64,000 bases of DNA from Mucilaginibacter rivuli (GTDB taxonomy: Bacteria; Bacteroidota; Bacteroidia; Sphingobacteriales; Sphingobacteriaceae), in the NCBI RefSeq assembly GCF_019391655.1, contig NZ_JAHXPQ010000002.1, positions 558,001-622,000 of the forward strand, given 5' to 3'. This document shows, piece by piece, positions 1 to 7,138 of the stretch. The notes beneath the pieces were generated by a model. That model was not told where the DNA came from, ran no database searches, and saw only the letters and a program-made list of their open reading frames with translations. Each line of letters begins with the position of its first letter. Within the stretch, counting starts at the first letter, position 1. The position numbers were made by a program, and so were the translations under genes.

Positions 1-78
1 TCGTACTTAAAAGGCGAAGTGTTAGAGGCTGTTTTCCGTAAGGTGAGCGATTATAACATCAAACCAAAAACGGTTTAA
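1..78 (+). CDS. 3' end of an unidentified gene (partial)
   Basis: An open frame runs from the first base to a TAA at 76-78 and encodes only the last 25 residues, ending in YNIKPKTV. It lies 4 bases before the SDR start, so it probably belongs to the same operon. The next three genes look like nonulosonic acid synthesis genes, so a cytidylyltransferase or sugar oxidoreductase would fit, but this fragment is too short to assign a family. Confidence 0.5.
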   Translation, partial: SYLKGEVLEAVFRKVSDYNIKPKTV

Positions 79-82
79 GCTG

Positions 83-886
83 ATGGATCTGTTTTCTTTA
101 AAAAATAAAACTGCCATTGTTACCGGCGCTTTGGGCCTCATCGGCAAAAAGCATTGCGAAGCTTTGGCTTTGGCAGGAGCAAACGTAGTAGTAGCCGATG
201 TTAACGAAGCTAAATCGCAGGAATTTGCAGCTACTTTGGGTGGTAATCACACCGGTATTGGGGTTGATGTTACCAGTCAGGATTCGCTAAAAGCAGCCCG
301 TGATTTGGTTATCGCAAAATACGGTTCGATAGATATTTTGGTGAACAATGCGGCTATCAATGATATGTTTGAGAACCCGGCGATGGCTAAGGACTTGTCG
401 GCGTTTGAGAACTACCCGTTGGATGCTTTCCAAAAATCAATCGATGTAAATATCACAGGTGTATTCCTGTGTTCGCAAATATTGGGTACCGTAATGGCCG
501 AGCAAGGGTTTGGCAGCATTATCAATGTGGCCTCAACTTACGGTATGGTTGGCCCCGATCAAAGCATCTACCGCAATGAATGCGGCGAACAAACGTTCTA
601 TAAATCGGCTGCTTACCCGGTAACCAAGGGAGCGGTAATTAACTTCACCCGTTTTTTAGCTGCTTACTGGGGCGAAAAAGGTGTGAGGGTAAATACACTT
701 TCGCCGGGTGGGGTAGAGAATAGCCAGAACGAGTTTTTTGTAAGCAATTATTCTGCTAAAACGCTGTTGGGCCGTATGGCGCAGCCTACAGATTACCAGG
801 GCGCGCTGATCTATTTAGCAAGTGAGGCTTCGGCTTATATGACGGGAGCTAACTTGGTGGTTGACGGAGGGTGGACGGCGATCTGA
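83..886 (+). CDS. SDR family oxidoreductase, PtmA-like
   Basis: 267-residue classical short-chain dehydrogenase/reductase. The N-terminal Rossmann motif is TGALGLIG (about residues 14-21), an acidic residue follows the second strand (VVVADVN), the NNAA motif is present, and the active-site Tyr-x3-Lys appears as YPVTK. The C-terminus has the usual VVDGGW ending. The start ATG lies 4 bases after the preceding stop. The next gene begins at the TGATG overlap with this stop. SDRs of the PtmA type occur with NeuB-like synthases in legionaminic/pseudaminic acid clusters. The link to that pathway rests on the neighbours; the actual substrate is unknown. Confidence 0.85.
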   Translation: MDLFSLKNKTAIVTGALGLIGKKHCEALALAGANVVVADVNEAKSQEFAATLGGNHTGIGVDVTSQDSLKAARDLVIAKYGSIDILVNNAAINDMFENPAMAKDLSAFENYPLDAFQKSIDVNITGVFLCSQILGTVMAEQGFGSIINVASTYGMVGPDQSIYRNECGEQTFYKSAAYPVTKGAVINFTRFLAAYWGEKGVRVNTLSPGGVENSQNEFFVSNYSAKTLLGRMAQPTDYQGALIYLASEASAYMTGANLVVDGGWTAI

Positions 887-1413
887 TGGAAGACGGAAGA
901 GGTAAGATGGAAGATGTGATACAACAGAAAGCTGAAAAAGTTAAGATACTGATCACCGATTGCGACGGCGTTTTAACTGACGGCGGCGTATATTATGGTG
1001 AGAACGGCGAGGTGATGAAGAAGTTTAACATTAAGGATGGTATGGCTGTAGAGCGTATGCGTAACATCTGCAATGTGGAAACGGGTATTATTACCGGAGA
1101 AATGTCGCCATCGGTAGCTAAACGTGCCGAAAAGTTGAAGATAACCCAATTGCATTTGGGCGCTAAGGATAAACCTGCGGTGCTGGCTAAAATATTGGCC
1201 GAGTTAACCGAGCTAAAACCTGAAGAGATTGCCTACATAGGCGATGATGTGAACGACCTGGAAATTATGAAGTTGGTTGGCTTAACCGCCAGCCCGGCTG
1301 ACGGGATTTCGTTTGTTAAAGATAAAGTAGATTATATTTGCCATGCAAAAGGTGGCGAAGGATGTTTCAGAGAGTTTGCCGAGCTCATAATTGCGGCCAA
1401 AACAAAAAAGTAA
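886..1413 (+). CDS. KdsC-like HAD-family sugar-acid phosphatase
   Basis: About 175-residue HAD hydrolase of the KdsC (3-deoxy-octulosonate-8-phosphate phosphatase) type. Motif I is DCDGVLTDGG with both Asp residues, motif II is the Thr of TGEMS, and motifs III/IV are the Lys of KPAV and GDDVNDLE. The compact form without a cap domain fits the tetrameric C0 group. Next to a NeuB homologue it probably removes the phosphate from a 9-phospho nonulosonic acid, or acts as the KdsC-type phosphatase fused to cytidylyltransferases elsewhere. The ATG at 886 overlaps the upstream stop by one base (TGATG). An in-frame ATG at 907 follows a purine-rich stretch and is an equally good start; a GTG at 871 is less likely. 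Confidence 0.85.
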   Translation: MEDGRGKMEDVIQQKAEKVKILITDCDGVLTDGGVYYGENGEVMKKFNIKDGMAVERMRNICNVETGIITGEMSPSVAKRAEKLKITQLHLGAKDKPAVLAKILAELTELKPEEIAYIGDDVNDLEIMKLVGLTASPADGISFVKDKVDYICHAKGGEGCFREFAELIIAAKTKK

Positions 1414-1417
1414 AAAT

Positions 1418-2323
1418 ATGTCTAAAACGATTAAATTGAATACCGGACGCAGCATTGGCGCAGGAGCACCTTGCTACATTATTGCCGAGATCGGTATCAA
1501 CCACAACGGCTCATTAGAGATCGCAAAAAAATTAATTGACGAAGCTGCAGCCGCTAAGGTTGATGCCGTTAAATTTCAAAAACGTACACCCGAAATTTGT
1601 GTACCCAAAGATCAGTGGGAAATTATGCGTGATACCCCATGGGGCCGCATGAGCTACATCGATTACAAACGTAAAACCGAGTTTGGCGTTGAAGAATACG
1701 GCGCGATAGCCGACTATTGCAAAAGCTTAGGTATAGATTGGTTCGTTTCTGTTTGGGATGTAGATTCGGTTGATTTTATGGAAGCTTTTGATACCCCTGT
1801 TTACAAACTGGCATCAGCTTCGTTAACAGATTTCCCGTTAATCGAGAAGATATTAGCTACCGGCCGCCCCTTAATGTTATCGAGCGGTATGTCAACCAAC
1901 CAGGAAATTGAAGATGCCATGAACCTGGTATTTAAATTTAACCCGGATTACCCGGTAATGATGGCTCATTCAACATCTGCTTACCCATGCAAACCGGAAG
2001 AGTTGAATTTGAAGATGATCCCAACCCTGGCTGCTAAATACCCAACAACACCAATAGGTTACTCTGGGCACGAGACTGGCTTAGCTACCACTGTTGCTGC
2101 TGCAGCAATTGGCGCGCACTTTGTTGAACGCCACTTTACATTAGACCGCGCCATGTGGGGGTCTGACCACGCGGCTTCGGTTGAGCCGGGAGGTTTCCAG
2201 CGTTTAGTAAAAGATATCCGCGATATCGAGATTGCTATGGGCGATGGTGTGAAAAAAGTATACGAAAGTGAAATAGGCCCGATGAAACGTTTACGCGTAA
2301 ACATTAACGAGCCTGTAAAATAA
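1418..2323 (+). CDS. neuB: NeuB-like N-acetylneuraminate/nonulosonate synthase, no SAF domain
   Basis: 301-residue synthase that would condense phosphoenolpyruvate with a six-carbon amino sugar to give a nine-carbon sialic-type acid. The (beta/alpha)8 NeuB domain shows AEIGINHNGS near the N-terminus, the KFQKR strand, YSGHE, and the metal/substrate region HFTLDR followed by GSDHAAS. The reading frame could begin at a TTG at 1391, but that lies inside the upstream gene; the ATG at 1418, 4 bases after its stop, is preferred. The protein stops where family members continue into the SAF (antifreeze-like) domain of about 60 residues, so the substrate lid normally given by the partner subunit is missing. 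A hairpin terminator follows at 2376-2420. Confidence 0.88.
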   Translation: MSKTIKLNTGRSIGAGAPCYIIAEIGINHNGSLEIAKKLIDEAAAAKVDAVKFQKRTPEICVPKDQWEIMRDTPWGRMSYIDYKRKTEFGVEEYGAIADYCKSLGIDWFVSVWDVDSVDFMEAFDTPVYKLASASLTDFPLIEKILATGRPLMLSSGMSTNQEIEDAMNLVFKFNPDYPVMMAHSTSAYPCKPEELNLKMIPTLAAKYPTTPIGYSGHETGLATTVAAAAIGAHFVERHFTLDRAMWGSDHAASVEPGGFQRLVKDIRDIEIAMGDGVKKVYESEIGPMKRLRVNINEPVK

Positions 2324-2375
2324 ACCATCATTTTTATGCGGCCAATTACAGGCTGCATAAGTAAATGCAGTGTAA

Positions 2376-2420
2376 ACTTAGCCACATTTTTAATAAAGAT
2401 GTGGCTAAGTCATTTTTTAT
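2376..2420 (+). terminator. Rho-independent terminator after neuB
   Basis: A perfect 12-bp inverted repeat, ACTTAGCCACAT (2376-2387) and ATGTGGCTAAGT (2399-2410), with an 11-base loop. It is followed by CATTTTTTAT, a T-rich run on the plus strand. It lies about 50 bases after the neuB stop and closes the nonulosonate operon. Confidence 0.75.
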
Positions 2421-2435
2421 AGGCTATACTAATGT

Positions 2436-2443
2436 TAATTTTG
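2436..2443 (+). promoter_or_regulatory. Possible -7 box for the hydroxylase gene
   Basis: TAATTTTG matches the Bacteroidota -7 consensus TAnnTTTG, 33 bases before the ATG at 2477 and just past the neuB terminator. No TTTG sits at the expected -33 position (the bases there are TTTT), so support is moderate. Confidence 0.3.
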
Positions 2444-2476
2444 GACGTTTTACTTAAAACGCACTAACATAACCGT

Positions 2477-3451
2477 ATGAAGTACGATTTAGAACACGTA
2501 ACGTTTATTTGCTCAGTAATTTTAGGCTGCTGGATAGTTTTGATGATAGCGTGGGAGCGTATCTCACCATATCGCAAAGGGCTGCCTTTTTTTCGTGATG
2601 GCTTTTGGGTTGACCTGGTTTGGTATACCATTATACAGAGCTTTTTATTGAAGATACTAATATTCGATTATGTGATAGCCCCGGTACAGCATGCTTTACC
2701 TTTTGAGAGCAGCATACAGTTTGTTAAAAACTGGCCTTTGTTTTGGCAGGTGATGTTCTTTTTGGTAACCCACGATCTGTATATCTACCTGTTTCACCGT
2801 TTTCAGCACCATAGCAAATTTTTCTGGAGAACACATGAGGCACACCACTCGGGCAAGCATGTTGATTTTATGGCAGGCTCACGCTCGCACGCGCTCGAGA
2901 TCGTTATTAACCAGACCATTGAGTTCGCGCCTATCATACTATTTGGCGCAGACCCGGTAGTAGTGCCTATTAAGGCTTGTTTGGATGCTGTGCAGGGCAT
3001 GTTTATCCACGCTAATATTGATGTGAAGTTGGGGAAATTGAAATACCTCATTAATACGCCCGAACTGCACCTATGGCACCATGCTAACTATGTGGAAGTT
3101 TTTCATGCTAATTTCAGTACTAAGTTTGCCATCTGGGATCACCTTTTCGGAACGGCTTATGACCCCGGATTTAAACCCGGTAACGAACCTGAAAATTGGG
3201 GTTTGCATTATGATTATCCGCGCGATTACTTTTTGCAGCATGCCTTTTCGGTAAAGCGTTTTGATGAGCAAAAGCTATTGAGGTACAAATGGTTTGCCTG
3301 GTACTATGACCTGCGGCCCAACTTTATGAACTTTTTCAGGAAGCTGTTCGGTATGCCGCTGATGCAGGTGCCGAGAGAATTACCGTTATCAAAGCATCCA
3401 CTTGATCAACCATCTGTTGAAACCCCCGAACCCGAATTGCAGGAAGTTTAA
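2477..3451 (+). CDS. Sterol desaturase/fatty acid hydroxylase family membrane protein
   Basis: 324-residue integral membrane di-iron oxygenase of the fatty acid hydroxylase superfamily. The histidine clusters that bind two irons are HDLYIYLFHRFQHH, HEAHH and HLWHH, in the usual order and spacing, set among hydrophobic segments. A first membrane segment begins about residue 8. The C-terminal 25 residues are Pro/Glu rich and probably disordered. Bacterial members hydroxylate or desaturate lipids, carotenoids or sphingolipids; Sphingobacteriaceae do make sphingolipids, but the substrate cannot be read from the sequence. A possible promoter lies at 2436. It reads alone between the neuB terminator and a small transporter gene. 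Confidence 0.85.
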   Translation: MKYDLEHVTFICSVILGCWIVLMIAWERISPYRKGLPFFRDGFWVDLVWYTIIQSFLLKILIFDYVIAPVQHALPFESSIQFVKNWPLFWQVMFFLVTHDLYIYLFHRFQHHSKFFWRTHEAHHSGKHVDFMAGSRSHALEIVINQTIEFAPIILFGADPVVVPIKACLDAVQGMFIHANIDVKLGKLKYLINTPELHLWHHANYVEVFHANFSTKFAIWDHLFGTAYDPGFKPGNEPENWGLHYDYPRDYFLQHAFSVKRFDEQKLLRYKWFAWYYDLRPNFMNFFRKLFGMPLMQVPRELPLSKHPLDQPSVETPEPELQEV

Positions 3452-3505
3452 AACAATTTTATATCTTGCAGGTTTTAACCTAATCATTCACTAATACACA
3501 TTAAT

Positions 3506-3892
3506 TTGCGCTGGTTTTACTTATTTATCGCATCGTTGTTTGAGGCCCTCTGGACCTACTCTGTTAAATATTTTAATTTTAGCAATGTAAAAACCGTACG
3601 GTGGGATAACTTCTACAAAATGGATGGCGGATTGCCGATGCTGGCACCTTTGATCGGATATATCCTGTTTGGTATTGGTAATATTTTCTTTTTTTCGCTT
3701 TCACTGAAATCGTTAACCAACGCTACTGCCTATTCCGTTTGGACTGCCATGACCATCGTGGTGTTGAAGTGTATCGAGATATTCTACTTTAAACAAAAAA
3801 TATCCATTGCCGAATTTGGCTTTATTATGATGATATTGGTAGGGATAGTGGGATTGAAGTTTGTTGCCGCACCGGAGAAGGTAATGCCGTAA
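3506..3892 (+). CDS. SMR-family small transporter (SugE/Gdx-like)
   Basis: 128-residue, four-helix membrane protein. The SMR hallmark glutamate sits in helix 1 (FEALW, residue 13), and the TAYSVWT motif before helix 3 and the GIVGLK C-terminal signature resemble SugE/Gdx guanidinium exporters. It is about 20 residues longer than typical SMR proteins (105-110) because of an extra loop between helices 1 and 2 (FSNVKTVRWDNFYKMDGG). The start is a TTG at 3506; no in-frame ATG lies near the first helix, so the start choice is forced. Function as an efflux subunit is inferred from the family only. Confidence 0.7.
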   Translation: MRWFYLFIASLFEALWTYSVKYFNFSNVKTVRWDNFYKMDGGLPMLAPLIGYILFGIGNIFFFSLSLKSLTNATAYSVWTAMTIVVLKCIEIFYFKQKISIAEFGFIMMILVGIVGLKFVAAPEKVMP

Positions 3893-3901
3893 AGCATAAG
3901 A

Positions 3902-4001
3902 TCGTCATTGCGAGGCACGAAGCAACCTTCGATAGATAGGTTTGCGACATGCTAAACGCGAATAAATGGTTTAGGATTGCTTCGTACCTCGCAATGACGC
4001 G
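3902..4001. repeat. REP-like palindromic repeat, family A, copy 1
   Basis: About 100 bp with inverted ends: CGTCATTGCGAGGCACGAAG (from 3903) and CTTCGTACCTCGCAATGACG (ending 3999), with a variable centre that keeps GATAGG and GGTTTAGGATTGC. Other full copies lie at 14245-14345, 23272-23372 and 58870-58969. This copy sits between the stops of convergent genes. Confidence 0.85.
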
Positions 4002-4021
4002 TTGAGAAGCAAATTGGGTAT

Positions 4022-4570
4022 TTAACCCAGCAACTCCAAAAAAACAAATATCGCCGCAAACCCCGCGAAACCTAAGCTTATAAACCAGTACAGTCTTTTC
4101 TTCACCAAGATAGATATGGCGCCAATGGCAATAGCTATTTGGAATAAGGTAACCGAGCGGGCCAGCTTTTCGTGTTTGGCCACAAACTCATGCGATTCTT
4201 TCTCGAAGTCTTTTGTCTTTTCGGATGTTTCTTCCTGCTGCTTTTTGTTCTCGGCTATTTTTTCGGTACTGGCTTCATCTACGGGTTTGCCTATAGCGGC
4301 GAGTAATTTATTTTGGCTTATCAGCACCTCCGTTTTTATGCCTTTTGCCTGGTAGTAGGCCCACTGGTCGCTGGCGCGTATTTGGCTGAGCATAGACTCG
4401 TCGGCATAATGCGAAGCATATAGACCAGCAATGGCCGACAGTACCGCTATAACCGCGGTTGTTAAAGCCACATACACTATCCATTTATGTTTACCTTCTT
4501 CGGCAGCGTGATGCGCGCTTTCGTGAATATGTTCGTGGAGTGATTCGGTAGGGTCTTCTATTTCTTCCAT
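4022..4570 (-). CDS. DUF4337 family membrane protein
   Basis: 182 residues. The N-terminus is rich in His and Glu (HEHIHESAHHAAEEGKHK), followed by a membrane segment at about residues 30-50, a charged coiled-coil-like middle (about 95-130: KKQQEETSEKTKDFEKES) and two closely spaced C-terminal membrane segments. The WAYYQAKGIK motif after the first helix is typical of DUF4337. The family has no established function. It is the last gene of the rpmH-rnpA-yidD-tsaB run, 10 bases after tsaB, so it is probably co-transcribed. Confidence 0.75.
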   Translation of the reverse strand: MEEIEDPTESLHEHIHESAHHAAEEGKHKWIVYVALTTAVIAVLSAIAGLYASHYADESMLSQIRASDQWAYYQAKGIKTEVLISQNKLLAAIGKPVDEASTEKIAENKKQQEETSEKTKDFEKESHEFVAKHEKLARSVTLFQIAIAIGAISILVKKRLYWFISLGFAGFAAIFVFLELLG

Positions 4571-4580
4571 ATCAGTTGAA

Positions 4581-5276
4581 TTATACAGCTTTCTTAACGC
4601 CTGCTATAAAATCTTTCAGGTAATAAGGTTCAAAATAAGCAATGTCTGCAAAAATACCCTCGTTAAATTTTTTTGTCGCAATTACCGCCATATCCTGCGC
4701 CGAGTTCACAAATGTTCCGTCAAATTGAGCGTTAGGGTTGTACTCCAGTATTGTCCGGCATTTTTCGGCACCATCGCCTAAAAAGATGACCTTGTTTTCT
4801 TTCAGTTGACCGGCAAAGCTGTTCTCGTCAATAATTTCGGCCGCGGTTGGTTTAATAACAGTTCCCGATTGGTCTAAAATAGCTGTATAAACCTCCATAC
4901 GCCGGGCATCTATCATAGGGCACAACAAGGTGTCGTTACTTATTTGAATGTCCCCACGGGTCTTATAGCCCTGCGCCATGGCCGATAAGGTATCTACCGC
5001 TATCAAAGGTTTATCTAAAGCAAAACACAAACCTTTGGCTGTAGATACACCGATGCGTAAACCGGTATAGGAGCCCGGCCCGCTACTTATCGCGATAGCA
5101 TCTAATTCTTCGATCTTTTTGCCGCTTTCAATAAAAAGTTCGTGTATGTAAACTGTAATCACCTCGGCATGTATATTGCGCTGGTTTATCTCGCGCAAAG
5201 CAATAATTTGATTATCCATTGCCAAAGCAACGGAGCATGATGTGGTAGCGGTTTCTATCAGTAATATTAAACTCAT
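4581..5276 (-). CDS. tsaB: tRNA threonylcarbamoyladenosine biosynthesis protein TsaB
   Basis: 231-residue ASKHA-fold protein. The N-terminal LLIETATTSCSVAL and the SSGPGSYTGLRIG stretch (about residues 64-76) are the TsaB signature. TsaB is an inactive partner of the TsaD enzyme; with TsaE it supports formation of t6A37 in ANN-decoding tRNAs, in the cytoplasm. It follows yidD by 6 bases. tsaB in an rpmH-rnpA-yidD operon is a plausible translation-related grouping. Confidence 0.93.
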   Translation of the reverse strand: MSLILLIETATTSCSVALAMDNQIIALREINQRNIHAEVITVYIHELFIESGKKIEELDAIAISSGPGSYTGLRIGVSTAKGLCFALDKPLIAVDTLSAMAQGYKTRGDIQISNDTLLCPMIDARRMEVYTAILDQSGTVIKPTAAEIIDENSFAGQLKENKVIFLGDGAEKCRTILEYNPNAQFDGTFVNSAQDMAVIATKKFNEGIFADIAYFEPYYLKDFIAGVKKAV

Positions 5277-5282
5277 GTGTTC

Positions 5283-5525
5283 TCAGGGTACAGGATCATG
5301 CCCGTGGCCACCCCAGGGGTTGCAGCGGGCAATACGTTTCAAAGTTAACCATCCGCCTTTAAAGCTGCCATGTTTTTTTATGGCTTCTATTCCATATTGT
5401 GAGCAGGTAGGGGTGTAGCGGCATTGCGCGCCCAGTATTGGTGATAATAAATACTGATACAGCTTAATAAGCACTACAAAAAGACTGCCCAGCATGGTTT
5501 TCAATATGTTCAGGATGAGCGTCAT
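5283..5525 (-). CDS. yidD: Membrane protein insertion efficiency factor YidD
   Basis: 80 residues. An N-terminal amphipathic/hydrophobic helix is followed by the invariant [11 protein letters not shown] and [12 protein letters not shown] motifs of YidD. The protein is thought to help YidC-dependent insertion at the inner membrane. Its ATG overlaps the rnpA stop by four bases (ATGA), so translation is probably coupled. Confidence 0.95.
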   Translation of the reverse strand: MTLILNILKTMLGSLFVVLIKLYQYLLSPILGAQCRYTPTCSQYGIEAIKKHGSFKGGWLTLKRIARCNPWGGHGHDPVP

Positions 5526-5902
5526 GCTATCTGGCTGCAGATCTGGATGAGGGTTTTCTGCATCTTTTTTTCCATCAGGGCATAATCTTCAATCTCTTTA
5601 CCAATATAAGCAAGGGATAAAATGATGGGTTTATTTATAGCGATAAGATGGTTGTACAGGTGTTCCTGCTTAGCCAGGCGATAAGCCTCGCGCATGCGCC
5701 GCTTAATGAGGTTGCGGTCCACGGCGTGCTTGTAGCGTTTTTTGGCTACAGCAAATAATACCTGCGCGGTAACCGTTTGGCTATCGGGCGCGGCAAGCCA
5801 GGAAACTTTAAAGGGATAACATAAAAAAGAAGAACCGCTATGAAAAAGGCTGTCAATAAGCCTTTTATTACATAACCGTTCTTCTTTTTTAAATGTATAC
5901 AT
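5522..5902 (-). CDS. rnpA: Ribonuclease P protein component
   Basis: 126 residues. The RNP motif [18 protein letters not shown] is the RnpA signature; the N-terminal [18 protein letters not shown] also fits. It binds the catalytic RNase P RNA for tRNA 5' maturation. It sits 75 bases after rpmH and overlaps yidD by four bases, the conserved bacterial order. Confidence 0.95.
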   Translation of the reverse strand: MYTFKKEERLCNKRLIDSLFHSGSSFLCYPFKVSWLAAPDSQTVTAQVLFAVAKKRYKHAVDRNLIKRRMREAYRLAKQEHLYNHLIAINKPIILSLAYIGKEIEDYALMEKKMQKTLIQICSQIA

Positions 5903-5977
5903 ATTGATCGCTACTGTACCGAAAATAAAGAATTACCAGCCGGCATCAGTTCCCCGCAAGGGAAAAGAGCAATCAAA

Positions 5978-6136
5978 TTATGCTTTGTGACGACGTTCGT
6001 CAGATACTGACAATCTTTTTCTTCCTTTAGCTCTTCTTGAAGCTAATATTCTGCGGCCATTCGCAGTTGACATACGTTCGCGGAAACCGTGTTTGTTTCT
6101 TCTTTTTCTTTGCGAAGGCTGAAACGTTCTTTTCAT
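5978..6136 (-). CDS. rpmH: 50S ribosomal protein L34
   Basis: 52 residues starting [19 protein letters not shown], then [19 protein letters not shown], the near-invariant L34 sequence. The C-terminal [13 protein letters not shown] is a few residues longer than the E. coli form, as is usual in this phylum. It is the first gene of the minus-strand rpmH-rnpA-yidD-tsaB unit and lies about 34 bases after the predicted transcription start of the promoter at 6176-6206. Confidence 0.97.
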   Translation of the reverse strand: MKRTFQPSQRKRRNKHGFRERMSTANGRRILASRRAKGRKRLSVSDERRHKA

Positions 6137-6175
6137 GATTATATTCTTATATACGTTGTTTTAAAAACAAGAGCG

Positions 6176-6206
6176 CAAATATAGCGTTGTTTTTTCATAT
6201 TTCAAA
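6176..6206 (-). promoter_or_regulatory. Bacteroidota-type promoter for rpmH operon
   Basis: Read on the minus strand, TTTG (6206-6203), a spacer of exactly 19 bases, then TATATTTG (6183-6176). This matches the Bacteroidota sigma-A consensus TTTG-N19-TAnnTTTG at every fixed position. The predicted start is near 6170. Confidence 0.75.
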
Positions 6207-6372
6207 TGGTGATTTAAATTTTTATTCAGTGCGTTACTAACACTATGTTAATAACATTGGGTGTAAAATTTATTGATTAGGGCTTATTTTGCAATGTTTT
6301 ATGTAATAATCGCGCTCGGAAGAAATAGATTGTTAATAAATATTGTGGATAACACTAACCCCTATTGATGAT

Positions 6373-6918
6373 ATGCGCCATAACGTACGCTTAGTTTTAT
6401 TCGTTTTTGCAGCAGTAATTTTAACGGCCTGCCATTCCCGTAAGGCAGCGCTAAAATATTCATCAACAACAAATTTCAAACCCTCATCATCGCTGGCACA
6501 AAAGTATGCCGATATGATGAATGTTAAAAAAGGCGATATCCAAAACGGCAGGTTGTATGCTTTTATTAACGATTGGTATGGTACACCCTATCAATATGGT
6601 GGTATGAATAAGAATGGCACCGATTGCTCGGGCTTTGTTTTTCAGTTACAGCAACAGGTTTATGGCATTACGCTTCCGCGTAGTACAGGCGACCAGGTAA
6701 ATGTAATAAAACGTAAATATGAGGGCCAATTACAAGAGGGCGACCTTGTTTTTTGGGATTACGATGGCAAGCGGTTTAGCCACGTAGGTGTTTACCTGCA
6801 AAATGATTACGTTGTGCATGCCAGCACACGCAAAGGTGTTATTATAGTAAAACTGCACGACCCGTCAACCTACCGTTATTTTTCCCGATGCGGTTCGGTA
6901 CTGGCTTCGGTGCAATAA
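6373..6918 (+). CDS. NlpC/P60 family lipoprotein (cell-wall endopeptidase)
   Basis: 181 residues. A signal sequence ends in a lipobox LTAC (Cys about residue 20), so this is probably an anchored lipoprotein. The NlpC/P60 papain-fold domain has the catalytic Cys in GTDCSGF and the His in FSHVGVYL, with a polar third residue expected in VVHAST. Such enzymes cut D-Glu to diamino-acid bonds in peptidoglycan peptides. The frame is open from an ATG at 6343, but that start would put ten polar residues before the signal; the ATG at 6373 gives a standard lipoprotein signal. Confidence 0.88.
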   Translation: MRHNVRLVLFVFAAVILTACHSRKAALKYSSTTNFKPSSSLAQKYADMMNVKKGDIQNGRLYAFINDWYGTPYQYGGMNKNGTDCSGFVFQLQQQVYGITLPRSTGDQVNVIKRKYEGQLQEGDLVFWDYDGKRFSHVGVYLQNDYVVHASTRKGVIIVKLHDPSTYRYFSRCGSVLASVQ

Positions 6919-6962
6919 TATTAGAGCTACTGATTTAAACTAAACCCACACACTTTTTAACA

Positions 6963-7124
6963 ATGGAAAATTCTGTAAATTTGTCGCAAATGAGCGACGG
7001 AAAAGAAAACTACTCTTTTTGGACCAAATACAAAAAGCACGCTACAAGCGAGCTGCTGCTGTATGGCATCATGATTTTAGGTATAGTGCTTAGCCTTATC
7101 GCATTCAGTATTTTTAAAGATTAG
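6963..7124 (+). CDS. Small single-pass membrane protein, 53 residues
   Basis: The frame starts MENSVNLSQMSDGKENYSF and contains one hydrophobic segment (YGIMILGIVLSLIAFSIF) at the C-terminus, ending FKD. The polar, charged N-terminal half would lie on one side of the inner membrane. It is 44 bases after the NlpC gene and convergent with the transglutaminase-like genes. I do not recognise a family. Support comes from the clean start, the membrane segment and its fit in the gap. Confidence 0.5.
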   Translation: MENSVNLSQMSDGKENYSFWTKYKKHATSELLLYGIMILGIVLSLIAFSIFKD

Positions 7125-7138
7125 GGGCGTATAGCGGG

